DNA of 64,000 nt from Bromus sterilis (GCA_950022295.1 OX465599.1:275673501-275737500); one strand, 5' to 3'; counted from the stretch's first letter, positions 23,101 to 34,157 are shown. The notes: a model not told the origin generated them from the sequence alone. Numbers and translations are program-made.

Positions 23101-24381
23101 CGTACCCCCATGAGCTGGCAGCCGAGTGGTGGTCCTTGGAGGGATGGCGCGCGCAGCATCATCATCTTCGGCGTCCATGGGGTCGGAGGATTCCCCAGAG
23201 GACTCGTCTTCATCCTCATCATCTTCACTGAAGTCGGCGGAAGGGATCTCGCCATTGTACTCAAGGTCAATGGGGTCCTCTTCCGTGCGATCAGGGGCAA
23301 ACACACCAGCTTCCTGGCCGTCCTCCATGAGGTTGGACTGAAGGAAGTGCTAAAAGGGGCACAAGTGATCAGAGCAATCGGAAGAGCAGGCAGTCGGACT
23401 GAACGAAGTGCTGAATCGAAGGCACAAGTAATCGGAGCATACCACAGGCGGTTTCCGCTGTCGGGTAAGGTAGGCAAGCCCGAACCGGAAAGGATCAGGC
23501 AGCGCACTGGCGGTGATGGCTTTCACTCGGGCGCAGAGGATCTCGGTCTTCATTTCCCACGTGCAGAGCCGAGTGGGGTCCCGAGGCCCCGACACGTCGC
23601 AGAGACGGTGCACTCGGCGCTGCAGGGGAAGAATTCGCGCGTGAAGCCATGCCGCTATCAAGTCGGTGGGAAGGAGTCCCTCTCGCTCCAGCTGGGTGAC
23701 CCTGGTGGCTTGAGCATCGACGTCGCAATCCCCAGCACCGTACTTCAGAGCCCATTGATGCTTCTCAACCGGCCTAGCGAGTGAGAACTCGGGCAGGTTG
23801 AGGAGGTCGGGGCCTTGATCGGGAGACTTGACGTAGAAGAACGACGTCTGCCAGTTTTTGCAGGACTGGACGATGTCGGGGCTGGGATATTTTATCTTGC
23901 CGGCTGCGGCAAGACAACTGCCGCAGTCGGTCATATCAGTCGGATAGGAGGGTTTGCCGCCTTCGATGGTGGGGGCAACGATCTCTCCTGTTCGAGCATT
24001 GTGGGCTCGGAGGTTGAAGAAGCGCTTGAAGAGCGCGATGCTAGGTCGGCACCCGAGATAGCCCTCGCAGAGTGTCACGAACCCGGAAAGGTTCATGATG
24101 AAGTTAGCGGCGAGATGATGAGGCTGAAGTCGGTGGAACTCAAGGAACTCGCGGAAGAAGGCGCTTGCGGGAAGGCCGAATCCACGCTCAAAGTGAGCGA
24201 GGAAGACGACCCTCTCGCCCGTGCGCGCGCTGGGCACGACGTCGGCCTGGCCCGGGATCCGCCATTCAATCTCTGCGGGCATCTTTCGGGCGCGAATCAG
24301 TGCTTCGACGGCGGCGGCGGTGGCTTGGGATCCTTTCCAGCACCCGCGGCTCGCCTGCGAGACGTCCCGTCGTGGCGCCAT
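20154..24381 (-). CDS. Antisense multi-exon gene inside the gypsy element (PF04195-like N-terminus, coiled-coil C-terminus)
   Basis: Six exons read on the minus strand: 24381-23443, 23337-22805, 22731-21942, 21513-21387, 21294-20869 and 20785-20154. All introns are GT-AG, phases agree throughout, and the sum is 3,447 nt (1,149 codons). The only break I see is a TAA at 20540-20538, which would shorten the product to about 1,020 residues. Exon 1 resembles the grass family called 'putative gypsy type transposon' (PF04195), with FLAHFERGFGLP and ANFIMNLSGFVTLCEGYLG. Exons 2-3 are acidic, then Pro/Thr/Ala-rich. Exons 4-5 are a strong coiled coil (ALEKKHLADVAAVTATSAG, then ERDEAVAARDSIRKDRDEQ). A TATA-like box lies about 250 bp upstream. 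The splice structure is my reading by eye and function is unknown. It may regulate or mark the element rather than catalyse transposition. Confidence 0.8.
21556..21895. repeat. Three tandem copies of a 130-bp unit with a hairpin, inside intron 3 of the antisense gene
   Basis: CGGCCCGAATCTCGGGGAC recurs at 21576, 21706 and 21837. Each unit contains GTGGGTGCGC-TGGC-GCGCACCCAC or a close variant. The middle copy (21733-21756) is a perfect 10-bp inverted repeat with a 4-base loop. The block lies between the donor at 21941 and the acceptor at 21514. Confidence 0.92.
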
Positions 24382-25085
24382 TGGTTCCGCAGAAGAGGAA
24401 GGAGAGGAAGCAGACCGAGGCGGAGCGCTAGAACGACGCCGGCGAACTGCTGTGGCGGCGGCGGAGGCGGCGAGGAGCGCGAATCAGTTGCCGGAGCAGG
24501 CGGGAGAGCAGAGGTCCGCGGGAGAGAAATCTGCGCGAGGAGCGGCAATGGCGCAGAGAGAGAGGGAAAGCTGGAGGTTGAAGGAGATGTGCGGTAGAAG
24601 GAAGAGGCGAGGCTCCCCCCCCCGGTGGCTTATATGGGCGGCGGGGGAGGGGAGTGGGATCACCCTGTGGCCATGTGGCCCGGTGTGACCTAGGGCACAA
24701 GAAGGCTAACCGACAGATCAGCACAGACGATCCTGGCACAGAAGGCGAGACGTGCGACGTGGGGGTCGGCTCCGGCAGTCATGTCACGTCACGCGTGCGT
24801 CGTGGGTTCCAGCCCATTGATCGCGTCGTGGGCAAGTCGGAGGTAACCGTTGGAGCGCAATCGGCAGAAGGTACTGTTCCAGAAAATGAAGATACGAAGC
24901 GAGAAGGAACCAAATCCAATCGGATGGGAACGAGGTCAGCCGAGTGTGATCTCCGAGTCGGCCGACGAACTCGGAATGACGCACTCGAAGAGGCCATAGC
25001 AGTTGGAAAACCTCAAGACAAATTGAAAAACTGCAAAGGCCCCGCGGTCAAGTGACCGTGGGACCTTTACAGCTTTAGGGGCTAC
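24382..25085. other. 5' flank of the antisense gene and 3' end of the gypsy interior
   Basis: GC-rich sequence without a supportable sense gene. It holds the antisense TATA-like box (24629-24635) and ends in a purine-rich stretch before the 3' LTR (TTTAGGGGCTAC, about 25074-25085) that probably acts as the polypurine tract. Confidence 0.55.
24629..24635 (-). promoter_or_regulatory. TATA-like box for the antisense gene
   Basis: The minus strand reads CATATAAGCC, with a C/G-rich flank on both sides, about 250 bp before the ATG at 24381. Spacing and composition resemble a grass core promoter with a 5' leader of about 220 nt. No experimental support can be drawn from the sequence. Confidence 0.5.
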
Positions 25086-26077
25086 TGTCGGGGGACTGGT
25101 ACCCGGGTAGGCTAACCCAAGGGGAAGCAATCTTTCAAGACAAGGATGGGCCGATTGGGCTGCAGCTGGGCCGAGCTAGGCAGAGGTACGGCCGATTGCT
25201 CTAAGGCAATCGGCCATACCAAGTGCCGGCAGTCGGCCCAGGCGCAATCGGTCCACCCCTTTGTTCATTGAAGACGATCGTCCGATTGGCCTGTAGCTGG
25301 ACCGAGGTCGTTTCCTAGAAGACCGATTGCCCAGAGCAATCGGCCTTACCCAGGAACCACCAGTCGGTCCAGGCGCAATCGGAGCTACCTGACACCCAGT
25401 CGGGGGTATGATTACGAGGTCATAAATGCCATATCCCGAGATATCTGGGTGGCAGGAAGGCCAAGTCACATCGAGGATTTTCGGGAGATACGATGTCGAC
25501 CTCTCCACCGATTCCGCGGACAGGCCGACAAGACCGTACCTCATAGCTCCACTGTTCATCACTAGACCCTACAAGGTAGCAGCATGGGACGCCGCTCGTA
25601 GGCTCCGGATCACCCAGATAGGAGCAGTCGGTGGGCCCAGGCCAACTAGAGGTTGACAGCTGGGCCCATTCGGCACTGAAGTTACCGAAGTACCCTGGAC
25701 TCACACTATAAGAGCCAGGGTACCCCTCCTGCGCGAGGGACGCCACACCTGAGATCTCATTAACTCTTTCTCCCTCCAGTTCATTTACTACCTGTAGTCA
25801 CTCCTCAGGGAAGCAGGAGAAGACCTTGCCCACGGCGGCGGTTTACTCTTTCCCCTGAGAAGATAGAAGAGAAGTTATTGTAGTTCCTTCATTGATATAT
25901 AAGAGATAAGCAGGAGTAGGGGTGTTATCTCTCCGGAGAGCCCCGAACCTGGGTACATCGTGGTGTCTTCACTGTGCTTGTGCCCAACCCGATTCCGGCA
26001 CCATCGACATTCCCTCCCTCGTGTCTTCCCCTCACTTTAGCCATCCCCATGGCATCTGCCGTCACATATCGACGACA
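25086..26077 (+). repeat. Gypsy 3' LTR, 992 bp
   Basis: Same length and ends as the 5' LTR, with 11 substitutions. Eight CAATCGG/CCGATTG words lie at 25151-25382. GGCCGATTGC and GCAATCGGCC at 25190-25215 form a perfect 10-bp inverted repeat around six bases. Confidence 0.95.
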
Positions 26078-26082
26078 AGATT
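26078..26082. other. Target-site duplication (AGATT) of the gypsy element, right copy
   Basis: Identical to 14361-14365. It continues directly into the remainder of the copia LTR, which proves the gypsy is inserted in that LTR. Confidence 0.93.
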
Positions 26083-26640
26083 TCCTCAGGGTTTTTCTTC
26101 AGGATTCCTAACTGAGCACTTCCTCAGACCTTTGGATCTCGTTTTCTTCAACCCCTCCAACAGTGCGATGTTTTCCTATGACTCAAGAAGTATAAAAAGT
26201 CTTAGCGAAGACTACGCTTCAACTTCGTCTTCAGCGCGAACTTCCTCAGGATCGTCTTCAGCTTCAGCTTCAACCGAACGCTTCAGGATCCTTCTTCCTC
26301 AGGATTTCGCGCAACTTCATTACTCAAGAAGTATAAAAAATCTTAGCGAAGACTACGCTTCAACTTCGTCTTCAGCGCGAACTTCCTCAGGATCGTCTTC
26401 AGCTTCAGCTTCAACCGAACGCTTCAGGATCCTACTTCCTCAGGATTTCGCGCAACTTCATTCTTCAGGAAACACACCGATTTCTCCAATGTTCCTCAAC
26501 ATTTTGGGGGGGTCGACATTGGTGGTTAAACACCTCATCAGGGACTGTTCTCCTGTGTATACTCACAAACACATCAGTCCCTTAACCGTTTTATCATCAA
26601 ACTCCAAAACCTCAAGGGGAGGGCACTTGATGCACTTACA
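26083..26640 (-). repeat. Copia 5' LTR, second part
   Basis: It aligns with 4726-5282 of the other LTR and includes the 141-bp tandem duplication. It ends TGCACTTACA, followed by the GAGGG duplication at 26641-26645. Confidence 0.92.
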
Positions 26641-26779
26641 GAGGGGGTCGATCTTCCAGTTGAACATTGCACCATCCAATGGGGAGATAGAAGTCCGCCC
26701 AAAGGCCCTGCGTGACACAAGGCCTTTCATGACGAAAGAAGGATGTCGCCCATTCCCCGAGCCGAGTCAGAACAATTGA
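26641..26779 (+). pseudogene. CACTA protein, final exon piece after the copia insertion
   Basis: Removing the insertion and one GAGGG copy, the frame that stops at 3485 continues here in phase and terminates at TGA 26777-26779 (C-terminus PFPEPSQNN). The exact frame continuity supports the assignment. Confidence 0.8.
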
Positions 26780-27451
26780 ATGTACTCTTTGTGTAATTTG
26801 GATGTAATTTGGATGTACTCTTTGTGTAGTAGATGGTAGTGTCAAATACTCTTGGTGCTCTTTGTGTATAAGAATAGATGCTAGATTTCTTTGTTCTCCT
26901 TTGGTATGATTCATATGGATGTGACCTCTAAAGCTTTGTTTTGTGCAGGTTGAAGAGCAAACAAGATATGATGACGAAAGTAGCTTTCGGTTTTCAATAA
27001 TTGTTGGACTCATTGTAATTTTTTGATGGATGTAATCTTGTGAATATTGTTGGCCTTAAAACCTTTGTAAATCTTTGTAATGAAAATTATAATGCAATTC
27101 TTTTGTATCAATAATTGTTCGCCTCATTGTTATATTGTATTTTGCATTTCTGTAATATAATAAAAATATCTGTAATGCTTTTATTCTTTTCTGTAATTCT
27201 TTTTTTTTGTTTTCTGTAATTCTTTAGTGGCGCATTTTTTCAGGGTTTAGTGGAGCACTGTGAATGCACCACCCCTAAGAGCTTAGAGGTGGCGCATTCT
27301 GAGATGCGCCACGCCTAAGGGCCTTAGGGGTGGCGCATCCAGAATGCGCCACCTCTAAGCCCTTATTAGTGGCTTGTAGTTAGTGGCGCATCCCTAATGC
27401 GCCACTAAACACAAAAAAAGGGCGCCACTAAAAGGGCATTCCCTAGTAGTG
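26780..27451. repeat. CACTA 3' non-coding region with subterminal repeats and right terminus
   Basis: An AT-rich stretch (26780-27220) is followed by short GTGGCGCAT / ATGCGCCAC words in both orientations at about 27228, 27290, 27303, 27329, 27344, 27380 and 27396. The terminal CCCTAGTAGTG is at 27441-27451. Such arrays are where CACTA TnpA-type proteins bind in studied elements; here the role is inferred. Confidence 0.85.
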
Positions 27452-28992
27452 GAGACAGGGAGGGTACGAGCGACGTTACTAGCGTGCTTGGCCCCTGCTC
27501 GTATTTCGCGAGAGTTACCAAACCACGAAAAAGTCGAGCTCTACCAAGAGCACACGCGAGACAAGGTAAGGAGACGGTTCACTTTGTTGGTAACCGCGCG
27601 CTTTGACGGGACGACAGGGCAGGCCCCGACGTTACTGGTGGGCCTTGTTGCTGTTCGTTGTCCGTTGTGTTGTTAGTGAGATAGCGATAACGGTTGTCTG
27701 CGAGATAATATTAAAATGCTAAATGGTTCGGTGGATGACTTGAGAGGCCGCAAAGGCCTGTACGCACTACCTTCACGTGGGATAAGGAGTTATGGGCTCC
27801 CCTGCGTCATAGTTTGTTCGAAAGCTCTTCAGACGTCAGCAGTACCATGGGTTGATAGCCGGGAAGCGGTCTTGTCTTCTTTGCTGCTGCAGGTGTGTTT
27901 GGATTTGCTTTTGCTTCACCGGCCAGTCTCGTACCGTGCAGGAGCATGCAAGGGTGAGGTACCTAGACCCATTGGCGCATAGGATATAGTCTGGCGGATG
28001 GCCTCTCTGCTGAGCCTAGGATGGGCTGCGCCGTGTCGGATAACTTTGGTGGAGCGTTCCCTAACAAGGTTCCTGCCACCCTGGAGATCCGAGCATGCAG
28101 GCTGAACAGTAGTGCACCCCTGCAGGGAGTTTAATCTATTCGAATAGCCGTGTCCACGGTAACAGGACGCTTTATGCTGAAGCTGGATCTTACCACTACA
28201 AACTACTACTATTAAACTGTATGGTTCCGGGTTTTCTTCCTCGCAGAGAAGTCGAGGAGGGGAACTCGGAGGCATTATTATTATTAATTATTACAACTTA
28301 TATTATACAATGTTGCAGCAACTTCTTCTTCATTGTTAATTTATGCTTTATATAAATTGTTGGTTGTTTCTCTTCTCATGCTGCAAGACACGTCGGAAGA
28401 TGCTAGTCTTCGATAGGCCTAGCTTCTTATCCTTATTATGATTTCTGCCTTGCAGTCCACTATATACAGCCTCCCCTTTCCATTTGATACAAATGCATAA
28501 ATGCTTAGTAGCGGACATAAGACTCGCGAGTATGCTAGATACTCACCTTTGCTTTATTTCCCCTTTTTGTTTTGCCTGATCGGCCGCTGCAGTCGACGTT
28601 GGAGCGCTGGAGTCTAGGAGCAGGAGATCCCCGATGCCGACCACCGCAACATGAAGCCCGATGCCTTCTACGATGTTGAGTTCCCCGTTGACCAGGAGTA
28701 GTTTGGAGGTTCTCAGGCAGGAGGCCTCGCCTTTTCGATCTGTTGGTATTTGTGCTAGCCTTCTTAAGGCAACCTTGTATCCTTGTGTCTGTACTCAGAT
28801 ACTATTGCCTCCGCTAACTTTGTGTTGTCGAGCTGTTGTATTCGAGCCCTCATGGCCCCTGGCTTGTATTAAACAGCTTGTATTATTTTATTTGTAGAGT
28901 TGTGTTGTGATATCTCACCGTGGCACCTTGATCTCGATCGTGTACCTTGCGTGTATGATTACTGTACACGGTCTGATTTTGGGGGCGTGACA
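27452..28992 (+). repeat. 3' part of an LTR (Tekay-like/LARD-like element), 5' LTR remnant
   Basis: The stretch ends GGGGGCGTGACA at 28992 and is followed by a methionine-tRNA-type primer binding site, so it is the end of a 5' LTR. Its start is cut off by the CACTA insertion. The matching 3' LTR is probably the one starting TGTAACACCCC at 45585, but the two pieces do not overlap enough to prove it. I see no gene inside. Confidence 0.65.
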
Positions 28993-30226
28993 AGTTGGTA
29001 TCAGAGTCGACTGCCTGTAGGACACCCCTTCCAACTCCTGGGTCGAAGTCGAGTCTAGTCTTTGAAAAACTAGTTTACTAACAGTGTCGTGTGGCTTATC
29101 GGCCCACATTGCAAAACTGGGTGCTATTAGGATCTTTTTCTCCGCACCTTTACTCTAGGACTCTGATCTCTCTTCTCTTTTGGGTTAAAGATTTTGCTAA
29201 CTCTGACATTAGGTTCTCGTGACTACTTCCTCCTGGAGAGCCCCTCGTTACAGATGATCGCTTGCTTCACGGGAAGATTCCGAAGATTACTCTCTGATAA
29301 AATTCCCGAGACCATTTGTGCCGACCCCTTGACAATTCCCTGCCATTGATAAGTTCGTATGTATAATCACATACACGTTCCGTTCATCCATTCAATCCCA
29401 GTTGCTCTTGTGTTCACAAGATGCATCGAAATACTTTCCGTTGTTTCGAGAATCCTTTGAGCCTACTGCCTAGCAGCTTCTTTTCACCCTGCGGATAATT
29501 CCTCACTTTTATCAAGGATCCATTCATCCTAAGTGGTTCCTGTGATTCCTAAAATACTTTGAAATACTATTCGATCTCGCGACAATCCTCGGCAGCCTGC
29601 TGCATTGGAGATTCTTATTACCTTCTTGCACTATGATTAATCCCGTTTGTCTTGTATTCTTGGATGACCTCCATTGGCATTGCCATTCTGATCTGTTGAA
29701 TCATCGTGTGTGCTAGTGCACGCAGTCATCAGTTGATCCCTATGAATCCATTCTTCTGGCTCAGACGTCACTCTGGACATGAGCTGGATCTCGGTAAATC
29801 AAACCTGAATTGATTGACCGTCAAGCTTATATTCAATTTATCCATGTTGGATCGTTGTATCTGAATTTTATACACCGTTATGGAAATCATAATTCCTTTG
29901 TACTTAAGCATCTAAATATTTAGATGCTTCTATCATCCGATGCCTTTGTATTCTTTCTTCTTATGGGTGAGTACCGATACTCACGCCAGACTCCCTGTAC
30001 ACCACCTGACCTTTTGGGTGGATTACTACCTGCCGTCCCCTTGTGTCCTAAATCATTGACGAGCTTCCCCTGATACGAAATGCCTTTGGCGAACAGTATT
30101 AGGTAGTCCGTGTCATCAGCCTTCTGCTTTCAAATTTATATCTCTTGTTCCTTTTGTTTGTCGTATAGATTCGTAGGATTTCCCTATGGGTTGTATCTAC
30201 ATTTCAACCATCTGTGTGAACCCCGG
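28993..30226 (+). mobile_element. Interior of the LARD-like LTR element, left part, no coding sequence seen
   Basis: About 1.2 kb downstream of the primer binding site with no gag or pol similarity and no long frame. It continues beyond the inserted Tekay element at 44056. Interrupted frames and pyrimidine-rich sequence suggest a large non-autonomous derivative or a heavily decayed gag region. Confidence 0.55.
28996..29007 (+). other. Primer binding site (initiator Met tRNA type)
   Basis: TGGTATCAGAGT lies four bases after the LTR end at 28992. It differs at the last base from the site at 34158. Confidence 0.85.
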
Positions 30227-33200
30227 TTTCAGAACCCTCTGTTAGGTAATGTGCTAGGATCAAAGTCACCTTGAATTCATCAAATAAAATCAAATGGAAT
30301 TCAATTTCAAACTCAAATGGGAGAAGGAACACCCCCCAGATGAATTAATTCAAATGGCCAGAAATAAAGTTGCTCCAAATATCCCTTTTGCATTTTTGAA
30401 AAGTCTTATAAATGAGTGTGATCACATATCAAGTGATGTGGGACCAACCCCATGCTCATGGATTTTTCAAATATTCAAATAGGACCTTGGAATTAACCAA
30501 ATACCCCTATTTGAATTTGAATTCAAATATTTTGAATTTCAAAAATGTTCAAAACTTGGGAATGACTAGCTAATGGTCATGTAAGTCCATATATAAATTT
30601 TGAGCCTTTATAAAAATGCCTAGCTATTTTATTTAATGGGCAAACCAAATTACAGAAAAGAAAATCAAGAAAGGAAATATTAAACAGAAAATAGAAAAAA
30701 ACCTTACCAGTCGGCCCAGCCGGCCCAAAGGGGCACAGGGGTCTTCTTCCCCGACCCCGCGCCTCCAAGCTGCTCGGTGGAATGCCACCGAGCTAGCCGA
30801 GCACGTCGACGCCTCCCCAGCCTCCACCTGCCCCTCTGGAGCCTCCTAGACGCGCCTTGCAGCTCCTGGAGACGCCGTGCGTCCATTCCCCCTCCCCAGT
30901 GCCTATCCTCCTCTCTCTCGCTGAGCCCCGCGAAGAACAGAACGCCGCCGTCGCCATGGATTGAAGCACGCGTGGCCACCGTCGTCCCCGAGCCGCGCCG
31001 TCGTGTCCCTCGCCTCCGCCGTCCTCGACTACGTCACCTTGCGCAAGGAATCGTCCCGAGGAGCTTCAGAGCCGCCGCCCCCTTCGTCGTCTGCAACTCC
31101 GGCCGCCGCGAGTCGCCTTCAAAATCCGGCAGCTCCAGTTCCTCCCCAAGCACGCCGTCTGCTCCATCGCCTTCCTGGTGAGCAGCTGCGTCTTTTGCCT
31201 ATCCCCACGCCCCTAACTCCTCCTCTGCACCGATCTTCCATGGGAGCCGTAGCTCAGCTCCGCCGTGGTGCTCGTCGGCGAGCACCCGTGAAGCAATCGG
31301 GCTCGGGGCCATGTCCTTCACCTTCGCCGTGCTCCACTGCTTCGAATCCACCTAGCCCCGCTCCAAGTCGAGCCTCCTAGCAAGATCCACCTCGCAGCCG
31401 TGGCTCTGCCGCCGCCTTTCTCGTCGCCGACGTCCTTCCGGTGAGCCCCCATGCTGCTCGTCTGTCTTAGATGAAGCGTGTGTGCCTGGGCTCCTGTTTG
31501 GTGGTCGTGGTGTGCCAAATGGTGGCCGGAGCCACCGTCCCCGTGGACGCCGCCGCGTCGGGTTGCCACCGGCGACTAGCCGCCGGCGAGATGACGTGTA
31601 CGTTATTAACTTAGCGCTAACCCTCCTCCTAATGACCCCTAACACCCACTGCCATGTGGGCACGTGCCCTGCTAATCCCCCCTTGGTTAATTCAAATCAT
31701 TTTAATCTGTTTAATTAACACAGTGAGACACTGACATGTGGGTCCCAGTGGTCAGAGGGCCCCTGACGTCAGCATGACCTCAGGCTGATGGAGTAAATGA
31801 TTTTCTATTTAAATCAATTCAGAAAATGGCAAAAAATGGATTACACTTTGGAAATTCATAACTAATTCATTTTAACTCCAAATTAAACATATAACATATG
31901 TAAAATTATGAGAAAAATGCAAGGATTCTGAATATGCACTTTGTTTTCATGTTTGACCATTTTAAAATGGGGGAACAGAAGCAAACATGCATATGTAATT
32001 CATTTAAATTCAAATTGGAGTTTAAATTTGCAATTCTTTTGCAATACACTCCTTTTAAATGGAATTCCCTCACCCATCAGAAGCATATACATCAAGTTTC
32101 AACTTTCAACAATGTGATTGTGCATTGTATTTAAATTGCTTCCTTGTTTGTTGTTTGTCGAGTAGAAGTGGAACTGGAACAGGAGGCTGCCCCCTTCGTT
32201 GAAGACCCCGATACTGAACCTCGTCAGCAAGGCAAGCAAACCCCCATTGATCATGTCAATAAAATCCCACTGCCCTCTCAGTGTCGCTTATGCATTGTTT
32301 AGGATGATTACCATGCTAAGTTTCTACCGCATAGATGAACCCATTCCTTTGCATGACCTATCTTTTGTCACAGTAATAATCAAACCACAATCCTAGCAAA
32401 TGTAGGAGTTGAATGATATCATGTGGCCCCTGCAATTGTTACTGCTTATTGCATGCTTAGAGTGATACAATGTGGTTACTGTTATGTGAGTCGGGATGTT
32501 GGCAATCATGTTGATAATGGTGGAAATGTGTTGGTGAATCTACCCTAATACAAGGTGAACGATGAGAAGCTGTGTAGGAGTACACAGTGGGTTGTCTCGT
32601 TGAACACCACCCTAAGTCCGATTTCTTGTGTGGTGATCCAAGATGAAGAGTACAACCACACATTGGGCTCACTGACCCCTCTCAACCTACTAACTCATCC
32701 CTTTCGATGTCCAGATGTCGCAGTAGTTCGGAGTTCTGATAGGTTTGTGGCCTGGCTGCTAAGTGAGAGAACGGCTCAACCGAGACCGGCTTATGCACCA
32801 TGCACACATCATCTGGGTCCACTTCGGAAAACCGGCCGGGTTCACGATAGTGGTAGCCAACCCAAGTAGGCGGCTTTCTTGGACTAGATCGTCTATGAGG
32901 TAACAGTTTTGGTGAGCATCCTCGCTGATACCCCTTGAATGGTGTCGAGATCAAAGGCGGTAACTGATGGTCATGTGTGTGTAGAGGTACACCCCTGCAG
33001 GGTTAACAAAACTATTCGAATAGCCGCGTCCGTGGTAAGGGACTGCTTGGAAATTTAGCTTGATTATTAGACAACTTGAATTGGATACTTATAAAACTTT
33101 CCAAGATAAGCGTGAGTGTTGTGGCGTGCTTTCTCATGGGGAAGTCGATGAAGGCACCATAGTGGTGTAATTGGTTGGAGATATGTAGTGGACTCGTGTA

Positions 33201-34153
33201 CTCTTCTTACCTCAAGTCTGGTACTCGTAGTTCAGGACTAGCCAAGTCAAAGCTGGCACTTCTGCTTTTGAACCCCACCTCCCTTTACCTTGATACATGT
33301 GCATGAGTACTATAGCTCCTACGTAAGTCTTGCTGAGTACGACTTTGTACTCACGTTTGCTTATTCTATGTTTTAGATGAACCCATTGACCCCGAAGGTG
33401 GATTCTTCCTCGAGCTCGACGACTGAAGACCAAGCTAGTGTAGTCCCAGTCAGTAGACTGGCTCCCTCTTGAAGGGCTTGTTTATAAATAAGGCTTCTCT
33501 AAGACATTTGTTAAACTTGTCTGTACTCAGACCTACTCTGCTTCCGCATGCTTGTTGTAATGTTGGATCACGGTCTCGTGATCTCTGTGTGCACTCTGTG
33601 AGAGTTATCAATAAAATGTATACTTTGTAGAGAATTGCAATGATACCTTTTGTTCATACAAGGCATGTGTGTTGCGTGTATGTTTATAACATGCATGTCT
33701 TTGTATGGGTTTTCGAGACCTTAGTTGTGATCTGGCTGCCAGTCTTTTATACACCAAGTGGCCCTTAGATGTGCGCAGCTTGGGGCATCGCGATGCGATT
33801 TCTCGAGACTCTGTCTCGTGAACACTTTGATGTATGATCGAGCCCGCCCTAGACACCGACTAAGTGATCGGGCTGGAGTAAGTCTATGTAAGGGTTATAA
33901 TACAATCGATAGTATGGTTGAGGCGACTTGTCCATGAGTATAGGAGTTCAACACCCATATCATCTGGACTTGTGTGCGGACGATGAGGACCCATTTCAGT
34001 TGATCATCCGGCCTGGATGGGATGCCCCTCATGATCGATGCTTTCCGAGAATGTTCAGTGCTTGGCCTTGTCTGCTTAAACAAGTGGGTACGGTTCTCGG
34101 CTCTCCCTATGATTGTGTTGTAGCGATGCATACGCTAACCCCGGGTCCCGACA
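30227..34153 (+). repeat. Tekay 5' LTR, about 3.9 kb, with internal GC-rich module
   Basis: AT-rich ends flank a GC-rich block (about 30700-31600) with codon-like periodicity but no consistent gene. The palindrome TGACGTCA is at 31764-31771 and AATAAAA at 33610-33616. It ends GGGTCCCGACA. Relative to the 3' LTR it lacks about 20 bp near 30704. Confidence 0.9.
31764..31771. promoter_or_regulatory. TGACGTCA palindrome in Tekay LTR (bZIP-type site)
   Basis: A perfect 8-bp palindrome of the class bound by plant bZIP factors. It is conserved at 41657-41664 in the 3' LTR and at 49080-49087 in the solo LTR. A regulatory role is inferred from motif and conservation only. Confidence 0.45.
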
Positions 34154-34157
34154 GACT

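Larger units (their letters stand above)
14366..26077 (+). mobile_element. Ty3/gypsy LTR retrotransposon with antisense gene, non-autonomous, complete ends
   Basis: Both LTRs are 992 bp (14366-15357 and 25086-26077), with TG...CA ends and AGATT on both sides (14361-14365 and 26078-26082). The sense strand carries gag and an integrase segment, but protease, reverse transcriptase and RNase H are deleted. Between integrase and 3' LTR lies a multi-exon gene on the opposite strand (24381-20154). The LTRs differ at 11 positions of 992 (1.1%). With the commonly used grass LTR rate of 1.3e-8 per site per year this suggests roughly 0.4 million years. It is the innermost and youngest layer of its nest. 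Confidence 0.94.
3486..26640 (-). mobile_element. Ty1/copia LTR retrotransposon, SIRE/Maximus-like, non-autonomous, with a nested gypsy insertion
   Basis: The two LTRs are 3486-5282 (3' LTR) and 13128-14365 plus 26083-26640 (5' LTR, split by the gypsy). Both have TG...CA ends, and GAGGG flanks the element. All element genes read on the minus strand: gag (13061 to about 10670), a protease/reverse-transcriptase remnant (10440-9944) and a long accessory ORF (9349-5880). Without the inner insertion the element is about 11.4 kb. The SIRE-lineage assignment comes from the extended gag with a CCHC knuckle, the accessory ORF downstream of pol, and LTRs of about 1.8 kb. The Maximus-like name is inference. 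Integrase and most of the reverse transcriptase are deleted. Confidence 0.9.
1..27451 (+). mobile_element. CACTA (En/Spm-type) DNA transposon, 3' part, left end outside window
   Basis: The right end is CCCTAGTAGTG at 27441-27451, the inverse of the CACTACTAGGG terminus of grass CACTA elements. It is preceded by subterminal short repeats. The left terminus lies before base 1. Coding sequence at 2-3485 resumes at 26646 after a retrotransposon of about 23 kb, so the transposon is the outermost layer of a three-level nest. The transposase gene (TNP2/TnpD-like) is not in view, only the second, Ulp1-like gene. The GAG after the terminus (27452-27454) would be one copy of the 3-bp target duplication, but the other copy cannot be checked here. 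Confidence 0.9.

Noticed and set aside
22273..24739. Plus-strand frames at 22273-24739
   Set aside because: Shadows of the minus-strand exons. Only the minus strand gives phase-consistent GT-AG introns and recognisable domains.
30777..31720. Overlapping frames in the LTR GC-rich block (also 40699-41627, 48000-48990, 59907-60974)
   Set aside because: Frames are not conserved between LTR copies and occur on both strands. Kept as an LTR module, not as genes.
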